A stretch of DNA of 10,842 nt, from positions 340 to 11,181 of the forward strand of contig PMBV01000053.1 of NCBI GenBank assembly GCA_003153055.1, read 5' to 3'. This document shows, piece after piece, positions 1 to 6,503 of this stretch (positions are counted from its first letter, which is position 1; each line of letters begins with the position of its first letter). This DNA is from Myxococcales bacterium (lineage in GTDB: Bacteria > Myxococcota > Myxococcia > Myxococcales > Myxococcaceae). The notes below the pieces were generated by a model, which made no database searches, had not been told where the DNA came from, and saw only the letters and a list, made by a program, of their open reading frames with translations. The position numbers and the translations under genes were made by a program.

Positions 1-1080
1 CCAGGTGTAGTCCCAGGGCTCGTTGAAGATGTCGATGCCGATGATGTTGTCCACGCCGAGCTGCTTGCCGAGGCCGGCCAGCGTCTTGAGGTCCTGCAGC
101 CAGATGGTCTCGTTGTAGGGCTGTTTATTGTGAACCGAGCTCGGATTGCCATCGTCCGCGCAGGACCACTCTTCCCGCGTGTAGGTGTAGTTGTCGCGGG
201 TGGCGTCAACCCAGGGCGGACGCGCATCGAGCCGACCCTTCCTCCAGTCCACGTAGTTGGAGCAGGAGTGGATGTCGAGCATGACCTGGATGTTGTTCTG
301 AGCCGCGGCCTTGATCCACTGCTCGAGGGCGAGGCGCGAGTTGGCCACGCGGACGGATGAGTGGTTCTTCAAGTTGGGGTCCTTGCCCATCGGGTCGTTG
401 GCATCGAGTGTCTGGTGAACGACCGGCATTCTCACGACGTTGATGCCCAGACCGGTCATTTCCTTCATGTCCTGCTCGATGGTGCGCCCCGAGCCCTTTC
501 CGCCGTTCACCCAGGAGGTGTTGCCGACGTAGAGCTCCATCGGAGCGCCCTTGGTGTCGGGCTCGTACCGACCCTGGAGACCAAACCAAGAACCGCAATG
601 CACCGGGAAAACCGTCCCGTTCTTCGTGATTCGGCCTGACTCGTTGACGCGGAACACGGTCCCGCCACTGCTCCCACCGCTCGAGCTGCTGCTGCTGCTC
701 CCGCTGCTCGATCCGCCGCTCGACCCGCTGCTGCTCCCACCGCTCGAGCTGCTGCTGCTCCCGCCGCTCGAGCTGCTGCTCCCGCCACTGCTGTTGCTCC
801 CGCCACTGCTGTTGCTCCCGCCGCTGCTGTTGCTCCCGCCGCTGCTGTTGCTCCCGCCGCTGCTGTTGCTGCCGCCGCTCGACCCGCTGCTGCTGCTCCC
901 ACCGCTCGAGCTGCTCCCTCCGCTCGACCCGCTGCTGCTACTCCCACCGCTCGAGCTGCTGCCCCCACCGTCTCTCGACCCACCATCGGTCGAGGACTTC
1001 TCTGGACCACAGGCAACGAGTATGAGCACCGAACCAAGCGCTAGCTGATGGAGCGTCGGTCTCCCAAACGAACAGATCAT
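1..1080 (-). CDS. GH5 family cellulase-type glycoside hydrolase, lipoprotein with Ser/Gly linker (partial, runs off left edge)
   Basis: Probable secreted endo-beta-glucanase or related beta-glycan hydrolase; 360 residues are visible and the C-terminus lies beyond position 1. The start is ATG at 1080, with GGAGG 7 nt upstream; an ATG three bases earlier runs straight into TGA. Residues 1-24 form a lipoprotein signal with lipobox LVAC (Cys24) followed by Gly, which in the family-wide +2 rule does not retain the protein in the inner membrane. Residues 38-140 are a Ser/Gly/Asn tether. The catalytic domain begins near 141 and shows HCGSWFGL (161-168), INVVRMP, VMLDIHS and FNEPWDYTW at the edge. 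Glu354 of the NEP motif is the expected acid/base; the nucleophile Glu is outside the window. Family assignment is strong, but substrate (cellulose, mannan or mixed-linkage glucan) cannot be decided. It is divergent from the methyltransferase gene. Confidence 0.9.
   Translation of the reverse strand, partial: MICSFGRPTLHQLALGSVLILVACGPEKSSTDGGSRDGGGSSSSGGSSSSGSSGGSSSSGGSSSSGSSGGSNSSGGSNSSGGSNSSGGSNSSGGSNSSGGSSSSSGGSSSSSSGGSSSGSSGGSSSGSSSSSSSGGSSGGTVFRVNESGRITKNGTVFPVHCGSWFGLQGRYEPDTKGAPMELYVGNTSWVNGGKGSGRTIEQDMKEMTGLGINVVRMPVVHQTLDANDPMGKDPNLKNHSSVRVANSRLALEQWIKAAAQNNIQVMLDIHSCSNYVDWRKGRLDARPPWVDATRDNYTYTREEWSCADDGNPSSVHNKQPYNETIWLQDLKTLAGLGKQLGVDNIIGIDIFNEPWDYTW
661..969 (-). repeat. Low-complexity Ser/Gly linker-coding repeat region in the GH5 gene
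   Basis: About 103 codons encode only Ser, Gly and Asn apart from one Asp at the first residues. The core at 787-876 is five consecutive 18-bp units encoding GGSNSS with only third-position differences; flanking DNA carries degenerate GGSSSS units and 9-bp GSS insertions. It acts as a flexible tether between the lipid anchor and the catalytic domain (inference from position). Such tandem DNA can change length by slippage. Confidence 0.9.
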
Positions 1081-1224
1081 TGCATTTCCTCCCCAAGTGC
1101 CGAGTTGACGGTCCCGACCGAGGACGCCGACGCGAGGCGCCGGGTCGGATCAAGGATTGGCCCAGAAGTCTTCACACGGTTGAGCACCAGAGCCACGTCG
1201 CCATTTGAGGGGCCTTGGGCCGCT

Positions 1225-1255
1225 TTCGGGTCAAGGGCCCGCGCTTTGACCCGAA
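1225..1255. promoter_or_regulatory. Perfect 10-bp inverted repeat in the divergent intergenic region
   Basis: The arm TTCGGGTCAA (1225-1234) and its exact reverse complement TTGACCCGAA (1246-1255) are separated by 11 nt. It lies 145 bp before the GH5 start and 83 bp before the methyltransferase GTG, in the 258-bp non-coding stretch 1081-1338. The arms each contain a TTGACC, resembling a -35 hexamer, pointing toward each other across the strands. It could be a dimeric regulator site, paired -35 elements or an RNA hairpin; the sequence alone does not decide. Nothing else in 1081-1338 was recognised except the GH5 ribosome binding site. Confidence 0.45.
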
Positions 1256-1338
1256 GCGCTCCTCTCTGGTCTCTGAACCGGTGACGTGACCCAGGCGCGA
1301 CAAGAGATAGAAGTGCACCTGACGGGAGCTCAACCCGC

Positions 1339-2667
1339 GTGACGTCGATCCCCAGCTACTCGATGGCCCGGCGAGCGGTCTCCATCGAGGAGCCTTGCCC
1401 CTCCTCCGCCACGCACTTCGGCGTGAGCCTGGCCGCGCTCGGCTGCGTGCTCGCCGCGGTGGCGGCCTTGCGGCGTTGGCCAGCGGACACCTCCACGCGG
1501 GTCGGCATTCTCTTGCTGGCCGCGGCGCTCCCCATCGGCATCGGTGAGCTCGCCATCCTCAAGGTGCACCGGCGCGCCTCGACGGGCCTCGACTGGTCGA
1601 AGGGCTTCCAGTTCGACGCGGCGCGCACGCTGACCAAGGTGCTCGGGCTGGCCGTCACGCTGGGAGCCATCGGGTTGGCGTACTGGGTGTTCCCCGAGTA
1701 CCACGGCAGCTTCTACGAGCCCTTCTTCGGGCCTCTGCGCCGGTACGCCGTTCCCCTCGCGGCATTCGCCATCGTCTACATCTCGCTGGTCGATGGGCTG
1801 ATGCGCGAGCCGAGAGACATCTACTGGCAGCTCGGGCGCGCGGCCCTCGGGAAGTTCACCGACCTCCACCGCGCCGACCTGGCGAACCACGCGCGCGGTT
1901 GGCTGGTGAAGGCGTTCTTCCTCCCGCTCATGGTCGTGTATGTCCACGGCTCGGCGGGGCGTGTGCTCGACTTCTCCCTCGACGGCGCGACCTGGGCGAA
2001 CCTGCGGCTCTACGACTTCCTGTACGACGGGGCGTTCCTCGTCGACTTGACGTTCACCGTCATCGGCTACTCACTCTCCTTTCGACTGGCGGACGCGCAC
2101 GTGCGCTCGGCCGAGCCCACCATGCTCGGCTGGGCGGCCGCGCTGTTCTGCTATCAACCCTTCTACTCGCTGTGGGAGAAGCAGTACGTCCCCTACGCGG
2201 GCCCCGGGTTCGGGGCGGTGCTCGCGGAGTGGCCGACGCTCCGGGCCCTCTGGGCCGGCGTCATCATCGCGCTCGTGGTTGCGTATGCGCTCACGACCAT
2301 CACCTTCGGGTGGCGCTTCTCGAACCTGACCCATCGCGGGATTCTCACGAACGGGCCCTTTCGCTTCACCAAGCACCCGGCCTACCTCTCGAAGAACGTG
2401 TCCTGGTGGATGGCCTCCATGCCCTTCGCCCTGGCCGGCTCGCCCCAGGAGGCGCTTCGACATTCCCTGATGCTCCTCTGCATCAACGCCATCTACTTCC
2501 TGCGGGCGCGAACCGAAGAGCGCCACCTCTCGCGCGACCCGCGGTACGTGGCCTACGCGTTGTGGATCAACGAGCACGGGGCCTTCCGGGCGCTGGGGCG
2601 ATGGTTGCCGTTCCTTCGGTACCGCGCCCCTTCTCCCCACCGACAGGAGCTCCCCGCTCGCTCTTGA
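1339..2667 (+). CDS. ICMT/PEMT-like polytopic membrane methyltransferase family protein
   Basis: Predicted inner-membrane SAM-dependent methyltransferase of 442 residues. The C-terminal third carries the signature of the isoprenylcysteine carboxyl methyltransferase / phospholipid methyltransferase superfamily: GPFRFTKHPAYLSKN (339-353) and, after two hydrophobic segments, RTEERHL...PRYVAY (391-406), where the His, paired Glu and Tyr form the usual SAM and substrate pocket. Roughly eight to ten hydrophobic segments are visible, including 28-44, 100-118, 136-152, 186-204, 302-322 and 372-390. The start is GTG 1339; an in-frame stop at 1282-1284 excludes longer forms and ATG 1363 is an alternative. 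At 442 aa it is about twice the size of minimal family members, with an N-terminal multi-span half I do not recognise. The substrate is unknown; protein prenylcysteine is unlikely in a bacterium. It lies just upstream of, and may be cotranscribed with, the next gene. Confidence 0.75.
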   Translation: MTSIPSYSMARRAVSIEEPCPSSATHFGVSLAALGCVLAAVAALRRWPADTSTRVGILLLAAALPIGIGELAILKVHRRASTGLDWSKGFQFDAARTLTKVLGLAVTLGAIGLAYWVFPEYHGSFYEPFFGPLRRYAVPLAAFAIVYISLVDGLMREPRDIYWQLGRAALGKFTDLHRADLANHARGWLVKAFFLPLMVVYVHGSAGRVLDFSLDGATWANLRLYDFLYDGAFLVDLTFTVIGYSLSFRLADAHVRSAEPTMLGWAAALFCYQPFYSLWEKQYVPYAGPGFGAVLAEWPTLRALWAGVIIALVVAYALTTITFGWRFSNLTHRGILTNGPFRFTKHPAYLSKNVSWWMASMPFALAGSPQEALRHSLMLLCINAIYFLRARTEERHLSRDPRYVAYALWINEHGAFRALGRWLPFLRYRAPSPHRQELPARS

Positions 2668-2772
2668 GTGCCGGTGGCTCCTCGCACACTCGAGAGGTGG
2701 AATCCAACCGACCGCGGACCCAGGGTAGGGCGCGAAGCAGGGGGCGGGTCGGGCGAAAGACCGAGGTTCAGA

Positions 2773-3801
2773 TTGGCGGAGCGGCTCCGGACGTGCTGTA
2801 TACGTCGGGTGGCGTTTGGCGGTGCAGCCCTGGCAGCGGCGATCGCGATCGCCTCGAGCGGAGCGAACCGCGAGGGCACCCTACGCGTGCTGGTCGCGGT
2901 GAACGCCGAGTCCGAACGGCAGTTGGCCACGCGCCTCATAGGGCAGACGAACGACCTGGACGTCGACGTCGTCGTCTCCTCCGTCGGCCCGAACCTCGAC
3001 CCCGCGCGCCTCGCCGTCGCCGCTCGAGCCCAGGCGAAGGCACGAGGCGCCGAGGTCGCCGTGTGGTTCGTTGGCCAAGACGACGGCTGGCTGGTGAATG
3101 TTTCTCGGGGTGAGCGCACCTTCCAACGGCTGGTGTCGGTGTCGAGCGGGGCGTTGTCTTCGTCAGCGTCGATCGAAGCCGCCGCGGTGGTGATTCGTAC
3201 CGCGCTGATGGGCCTGAGCGCCGGTGAAGACGTGCTCCCCGAGACCGTGCCGGAGAGCCCGCCGACACCGCTTCGCTTCATCGGCGAGCTCAATTGGACC
3301 GCGGCGTTGGATCGCGATGGGAGCGCCGGCCACCACGGCATCGAAGCGCGCCTCGGCCTGGGGCTGGGCGCGTGGCGCTTCACCTTCGGCCTTGAGGAGC
3401 ACCCCCCCGAGACCATCGCCGTGACCCAAGCCACCCTTGATCTCGAGCGCCAGGTGGCGGCGTTCTCGGTCGGGTACGGTGCCGGCTTCGACTCGCGGTG
3501 GTGGCTGGGTGGATCGCTGGGCGCCGAGGTCCTCCGGTTTCCCCGCGTCACCACCTCGGTGACGGCGAAGCTGATGGGGACCGCGCCCAAGAGCTCCTGG
3601 TCCTTCGCGGTGCGCCCTGAGCTCGACGTCGGGTTTCGGCTGATCGGCGCTCTGTGGGTGTTCTTTCACCTCGGGGCCGATGTGCTGTTCGCTCCGCCCG
3701 CGTTCGCCCTCCAGACCGTTGCGGGCACCCGGCAGACCCTTTCAGCCCTGTGGTCGCTGCAGCCGAGGGCGTCGCTCGGGTTGGCCATCGACCTCGACTA
3801 G
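2773..3801 (+). CDS. Unrecognised exported protein with probable beta-rich outer-membrane-like C-terminal half
   Basis: I do not recognise this 342-residue protein. I prefer TTG 2773 because GAGG lies 6 nt upstream and the first residues then form a good Sec signal (RR at 11-12, hydrophobic 13-28). A GTG at 2668, directly after the preceding stop, would add 35 unstructured residues and lacks a close Shine-Dalgarno. Residues 37-150 look like an alpha/beta domain (LRVLVAVNAE, DVDVVVSSVG, EVAVWFVGQDDGW), which might bind a ligand. From about 168 the pattern alternates polar and hydrophobic residues with many Gly and aromatics (FIGELNWTAAL, EARLGLGLGAWRFTFGL, AFSVGYGAGFD), as in beta-barrel strands, but no C-terminal Phe is present. 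It sits 104 bp before the sigma factor gene, so a role in the same envelope-sensing circuit is possible but only inferred. Confidence 0.6.
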   Translation: MAERLRTCCIRRVAFGGAALAAAIAIASSGANREGTLRVLVAVNAESERQLATRLIGQTNDLDVDVVVSSVGPNLDPARLAVAARAQAKARGAEVAVWFVGQDDGWLVNVSRGERTFQRLVSVSSGALSSSASIEAAAVVIRTALMGLSAGEDVLPETVPESPPTPLRFIGELNWTAALDRDGSAGHHGIEARLGLGLGAWRFTFGLEEHPPETIAVTQATLDLERQVAAFSVGYGAGFDSRWWLGGSLGAEVLRFPRVTTSVTAKLMGTAPKSSWSFAVRPELDVGFRLIGALWVFFHLGADVLFAPPAFALQTVAGTRQTLSALWSLQPRASLGLAIDLD

Positions 3802-3905
3802 GTCAGGCCGGACAACGAATTGATTTTGCTCAACAATCCTAAACAACGAGCCTCTCGAAACGGCGTTGACCCGTCTTACCTTCTCAGAATCTCCATAACC
3901 CGGAT
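3802..3905 (+). promoter_or_regulatory. AT-richer intergenic region likely holding the sigma operon promoter
   Basis: This 104-bp gap is clearly richer in A/T than its surroundings. It contains TTGACC at 3866-3871 as a possible -35; no convincing -10 at 16-18 nt is visible. Two copies of ACAACGA (3812-3818 and 3843-3849) are spaced 31 bp, about three helical turns, and may be a repeated binding site. Autoregulation by the ECF factor is common for this class but cannot be shown here. Confidence 0.3.
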
Positions 3906-4478
3906 ATGCAAGCACTCCCCCGTAAAAGAGCCCGACCGATGAAGGCGATGGAGATGGAGGAGGCCCGTCGGGCAGCGGTGAGTGGTGACCGAAAGGCACT
4001 GGAGTCGCTCATACGGGCGCTGTTGCCACGGGTGCGCAACCTGGTGCGCTACCTGGTGCGAGGCGACGCGGACGTCGACGACATCGCCCAGGAGGCCCTG
4101 GTGGCCGTCATCTCGGGGCTCCCCAGCCACCGTGGCGATGCGCCGCTGAAGATCTGGGCGGACAGGGTGACGGTGAATTCGACCTTCGCGTATCTTCGGA
4201 GGCTCCGTCGCACGCGCTCACAGGTGGAGCCGGAGGCCGACCTCTCGGTGGTTCCCGCGCCCGATAGCCCTCCCGACGAGTACGCGGCGCGGCGGCGCGC
4301 AGTGCGGCTGCTCGACAAGATTCCAGACGACCAGCGGCAGGCCCTGGTGCTCCACCACGTGACGGGAATGAGCGTGCCGGAGATCGCCTACATGGTGGAC
4401 CTGCCGTTCGAGACCGTGCGAAGCCGTCTCCGCCTTGGAATGCAGAAGCTCCGAGAACTGCACGGAGACGGGGAATGA
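3906..4478 (+). CDS. ECF-type (sigma-70 family) RNA polymerase sigma factor
   Basis: Alternative sigma factor of 190 residues, the usual ECF size. Region 2 spans about 35-102, with the core-binding DADVDDIAQEALVAV segment (54-68) and the -10 recognition part through VTVNSTFAYLRRLRR (88-102). A Pro/Asp-rich linker (105-125) leads to region 4 (about 130-185), with LLDKIPDDQRQALVLHH and helix-turn-helix MSVPEIAYMVDLPFETVRSRLR (155-176). There is no additional C-terminal domain. The start is uncertain: ATG 3906 lacks a Shine-Dalgarno, while ATG 3939 and especially ATG 3954 (GAAGG 8 nt upstream) would give a protein beginning just before the conserved part. The stop overlaps the next gene's ATG in an ATGA, implying translational coupling with a partner that is probably its regulator. 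Confidence 0.92.
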   Translation: MQALPRKRARPMKAMEMEEARRAAVSGDRKALESLIRALLPRVRNLVRYLVRGDADVDDIAQEALVAVISGLPSHRGDAPLKIWADRVTVNSTFAYLRRLRRTRSQVEPEADLSVVPAPDSPPDEYAARRRAVRLLDKIPDDQRQALVLHHVTGMSVPEIAYMVDLPFETVRSRLRLGMQKLRELHGDGE

Positions 4479-5425
4479 CTGCCAACGGCCGACTCGATTC
4501 GGCCCCCGTGGCCGAGCTGCGCCCCGAGGACCAGGCGCTCTTGGACGAGCTGCTGCCGGAGCACGACGAACGCTCGGGCCCGGCCCGCCGCCGGTCGCAC
4601 GCGTCCTCTGACGTGATCGTGTTCGCGGTGCTCGATGCCGCCCTGGCCGCTCAGGAGCGGGCGGAAACGGAGGCGGTGGAGATTCCGCGCGCTGTCAGCG
4701 GCGTCATGGAGCAGCCCTATCGGCTTGGAATGCGCTCCGGCCGACGACCGCTGGTGCTGCTGGCTGCCTCGCTCGCGCTCTTCTCCGTCGGCGCTTTGGC
4801 CGCGACGGTGCTGATCAAGGTGGCGCTCGCTCCGAAGCCCGCCCCGATCTCGGCGCCCGCGCGACCCGCCGCGCCGGTGGTCGAGACGCCCATCACCGCG
4901 GAGGAACCGGTGACCACGATGGAGCCGGTAACCGTGGCGGCCCCGACGGTTGGTAAGGTTCGGCCTCCCCGGCACAAGCACGTGCGCGCGAGCCCCAGAG
5001 TGGCCGCGAGGCAGCACTTCGTCGCCGAGGTCGATCTTTCCTCGGCGCAACTGGAGGATCTGCTCGCGCTCGCCAACACGCTCCGACGGAACCGTGAGTG
5101 GCAGTCGGCCGATGAGGTCTACAAGACGGTGATCGACCGCTTCCCCGGCACGGACGCGGCGGTGGTGGCGCAGGTGGTCTCGGGCACGCTTCACGTCAAC
5201 CAATTCAAAGACGCCCCGGGGGCCCTCGAGCGCTATCGCCTGGCGCTGGTGGAACGCCCAATGGGTGCCCTGGCAGAGGAGGCACGCTGGGGCGTCGCGG
5301 TCGCCCTTCGAGCGATGAGCGACCGCGAAGGCGAGCTCAAGGCGCTCCACGAGTTCGTCGATCGCCACGGCGCGTCTGCGCTCGCCCCGGCGGCGCGGAG
5401 GCGCATCGCTGAGCTCGGTCAATGA
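4475..5425 (+). CDS. Single-span membrane protein with TPR-like periplasmic domain, putative anti-sigma factor/sensor
   Basis: Protein of 316 residues translated from an ATG overlapping the sigma factor stop by 4 nt. Residues 1-90 are predicted cytoplasmic and charged (ELRPEDQALLDELLPEHDE), residues 93-115 are one hydrophobic membrane segment, 119-165 are Pro/Ala/Val-rich, as in a wall-crossing spacer, and 187-316 are alpha-helical with repeats resembling TPR/YbgF-YfiO modules (LANTLRRNREWQSADEVYKTVIDRFPG-like, then a second unit around 237-264 and a third around 269-300). The topology and coupling to the sigma gene fit an anti-sigma factor with cytoplasmic sigma-binding end and periplasmic sensing end. 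No zinc-finger HxxxCxxC anti-sigma motif is seen, so the role is inferred from context. The gene ends 36 bp from the convergent lipoprotein gene. Confidence 0.7.
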   Translation: MTANGRLDSAPVAELRPEDQALLDELLPEHDERSGPARRRSHASSDVIVFAVLDAALAAQERAETEAVEIPRAVSGVMEQPYRLGMRSGRRPLVLLAASLALFSVGALAATVLIKVALAPKPAPISAPARPAAPVVETPITAEEPVTTMEPVTVAAPTVGKVRPPRHKHVRASPRVAARQHFVAEVDLSSAQLEDLLALANTLRRNREWQSADEVYKTVIDRFPGTDAAVVAQVVSGTLHVNQFKDAPGALERYRLALVERPMGALAEEARWGVAVALRAMSDREGELKALHEFVDRHGASALAPAARRRIAELGQ

Positions 5426-5461
5426 GACGACCGTGGAGCCCCGACGACGAGCGCTGAGTGC

Positions 5462-6376
5462 CTACGGAATCGGCACCTGGCAGTACCCGGCCGTCGCGAG
5501 CCACTTGAACGAATTGAGCCAGAGCCGCCTGTTCTGGTATTGGGCGATGTTCCAATCTGAGTCGTAGGTGATCCAATCGTCTGCCCAGACGAAGACGTGT
5601 CCACGAGACCACTCCTCTGCCCGCCCGACGTCATAGGCGCCCCGAGTCGGTTCCCAGGCGACCAGCGTTCCCCCAGAGACCGAATGCCCAGAGTCGATAC
5701 CCACCTGGGTGACGCCGTTCGCGAGGGGGTGGGAGCTCTCCCAGTGCGTCACGGGGCGCGATGAGCCGCCAGCCGGGAGCACGAACTCCGTGCCATAGCT
5801 CATCTGGAACGGGGCGAGCAGCCGGTTCGCGTTCGTCACCTCTCCGGTGTTCCCGGTGTAGCCCGAGAGCGCCATCAGGCCACCCCCGGCGACGACCCAG
5901 TCCTGGAGCGCTTGGACCTCGGCGGCAGAGTAGGCGCGACCGATTCCAACACCTATACCTTCCTTGCCGATCGTGCCCGCCGCCTCGCCGTCTTGCACGT
6001 CTTGCACGATGACGACGTCGAGCTCCGAGAGCAGGGCCGGGGTCAGCTCCTGCCCAGCGAGGCGGGCGGTGGCCACCGCGCGGCCGTGCATCAGGTCTTG
6101 CAGTTGGCTCATCGCGCGATCGCCAGGGTACCCGAGCACCCCTGCACGCAGGCAATCGCACATGCCGTCGTGGTCCGCGTCGACGTCGTCGATGATGCCG
6201 TTGCCGTCGTTGTCCACCCCGTCACAGACCTCGGCTGGGCGCTCCTTCGCCACGATGTCGAAGCTGGGGCCACACCCGCAGAAGACCGCGGCACCGAGGG
6301 TGAGAGAAACCACCCGGCCCGTTCGAGACGAACAGCCACTGTGCCCGCGCCTCACGTGCTCCCGTGCATAACCCAC
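5462..6376 (-). CDS. Putative lipoprotein with Ca-binding-like motif and amidotransferase-like domain
   Basis: Protein of 304 residues. The chosen GTG start at 6376 has AGGA 9 nt upstream; GTG 6355 is an alternative. A basic N-terminus is followed by a hydrophobic stretch ending FCGC (Cys35, less canonical lipobox), then Gly. Residues 49-71 hold VCDGVDNDGNG and DVDADHDG, Asp-rich loops like the putative metal-binding repeats of myxobacterial surface proteins (MopE-like) and thrombospondin type 3 or EF-hand loops. Residues 75-296 look like one alpha/beta domain: ELDVVIVQDV (118-127), SAAEVQALQDWVVAGGGLMALSGY (150-173), a beta-rich part and FVWADDWITYD (262-272). This resembles ThuA/DUF4350-type class I amidotransferase-like proteins, but I see no Cys-His-Glu catalytic triad, suggesting binding rather than catalysis. 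The two cysteines around 73-75 and Cys299 may form disulfides. Substrate unknown. Confidence 0.7.
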   Translation of the reverse strand: MGYAREHVRRGHSGCSSRTGRVVSLTLGAAVFCGCGPSFDIVAKERPAEVCDGVDNDGNGIIDDVDADHDGMCDCLRAGVLGYPGDRAMSQLQDLMHGRAVATARLAGQELTPALLSELDVVIVQDVQDGEAAGTIGKEGIGVGIGRAYSAAEVQALQDWVVAGGGLMALSGYTGNTGEVTNANRLLAPFQMSYGTEFVLPAGGSSRPVTHWESSHPLANGVTQVGIDSGHSVSGGTLVAWEPTRGAYDVGRAEEWSRGHVFVWADDWITYDSDWNIAQYQNRRLWLNSFKWLATAGYCQVPIP

Positions 6377-6437
6377 TGAGCTGGTTCCTGTCGAGATTCG
6401 CGGCTTCCAACCTCAACTGCTCCTTCCGCCCACCTTT

Positions 6438-6464
6438 CCCTCGGTGCCCGATTTCGACCGAGGG
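6438..6464 (-). terminator. Hairpin downstream of the xylanase gene (second of two)
   Basis: A perfect 8-bp stem, CCCTCGGT/ACCGAGGG, with an 11-nt loop. It is 39 nt beyond the xylanase stop and is not followed by a T tract on either strand. It may be a termination or 3'-end-protecting structure, or a regulator site in the 127-bp region upstream of the lipoprotein gene. Confidence 0.4.
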
Positions 6465-6466
6465 CC

Positions 6467-6489
6467 AAATGGAAGAGCAGCTTCCATCT
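6467..6489 (-). terminator. Candidate terminator hairpin of the xylanase gene
   Basis: Reading on the minus strand, ATGGAAG and CTTCCAT form a perfect 7-bp stem around loop CTGCT, extendable by one G-T and one A-T pair to 9 bp, and then followed only by a short T run. It begins 14 nt after the xylanase TAA, the usual distance for an intrinsic terminator, though the T tract is weak. Confidence 0.5.
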
Positions 6490-6503
6490 GAGCGCTGGAC
6501 CGT

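Noticed and set aside
551..1048. Plus-strand Leu/Pro-rich open frame opposite the GH5 linker
   Set aside because: It is the antisense of the Ser/Gly repeat; its monotony comes from the repeated CTG/CCG units and it has no ribosome site or domain.
2838..2853. Sixteen-base perfect palindrome of GATCGC units
   Set aside because: It lies in the signal peptide and encodes Ala-Ile-Ala-Ile; synonymous coding in GC-rich DNA explains it.
1899..3113. Long plus-strand Arg/Pro-rich frame across two genes
   Set aside because: Out-of-frame shadow of GC-rich coding DNA, overlapping the methyltransferase and the following gene with no recognisable domain.
4388..5422. Long minus-strand His/Arg-rich frame
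   Set aside because: Antisense shadow of the TPR-like membrane protein, which has clear membrane segment, start overlap and helices.
5426..5461. Convergent gap considered as a bidirectional terminator
   Set aside because: No stem of useful length and no T tract in the 36 bp.
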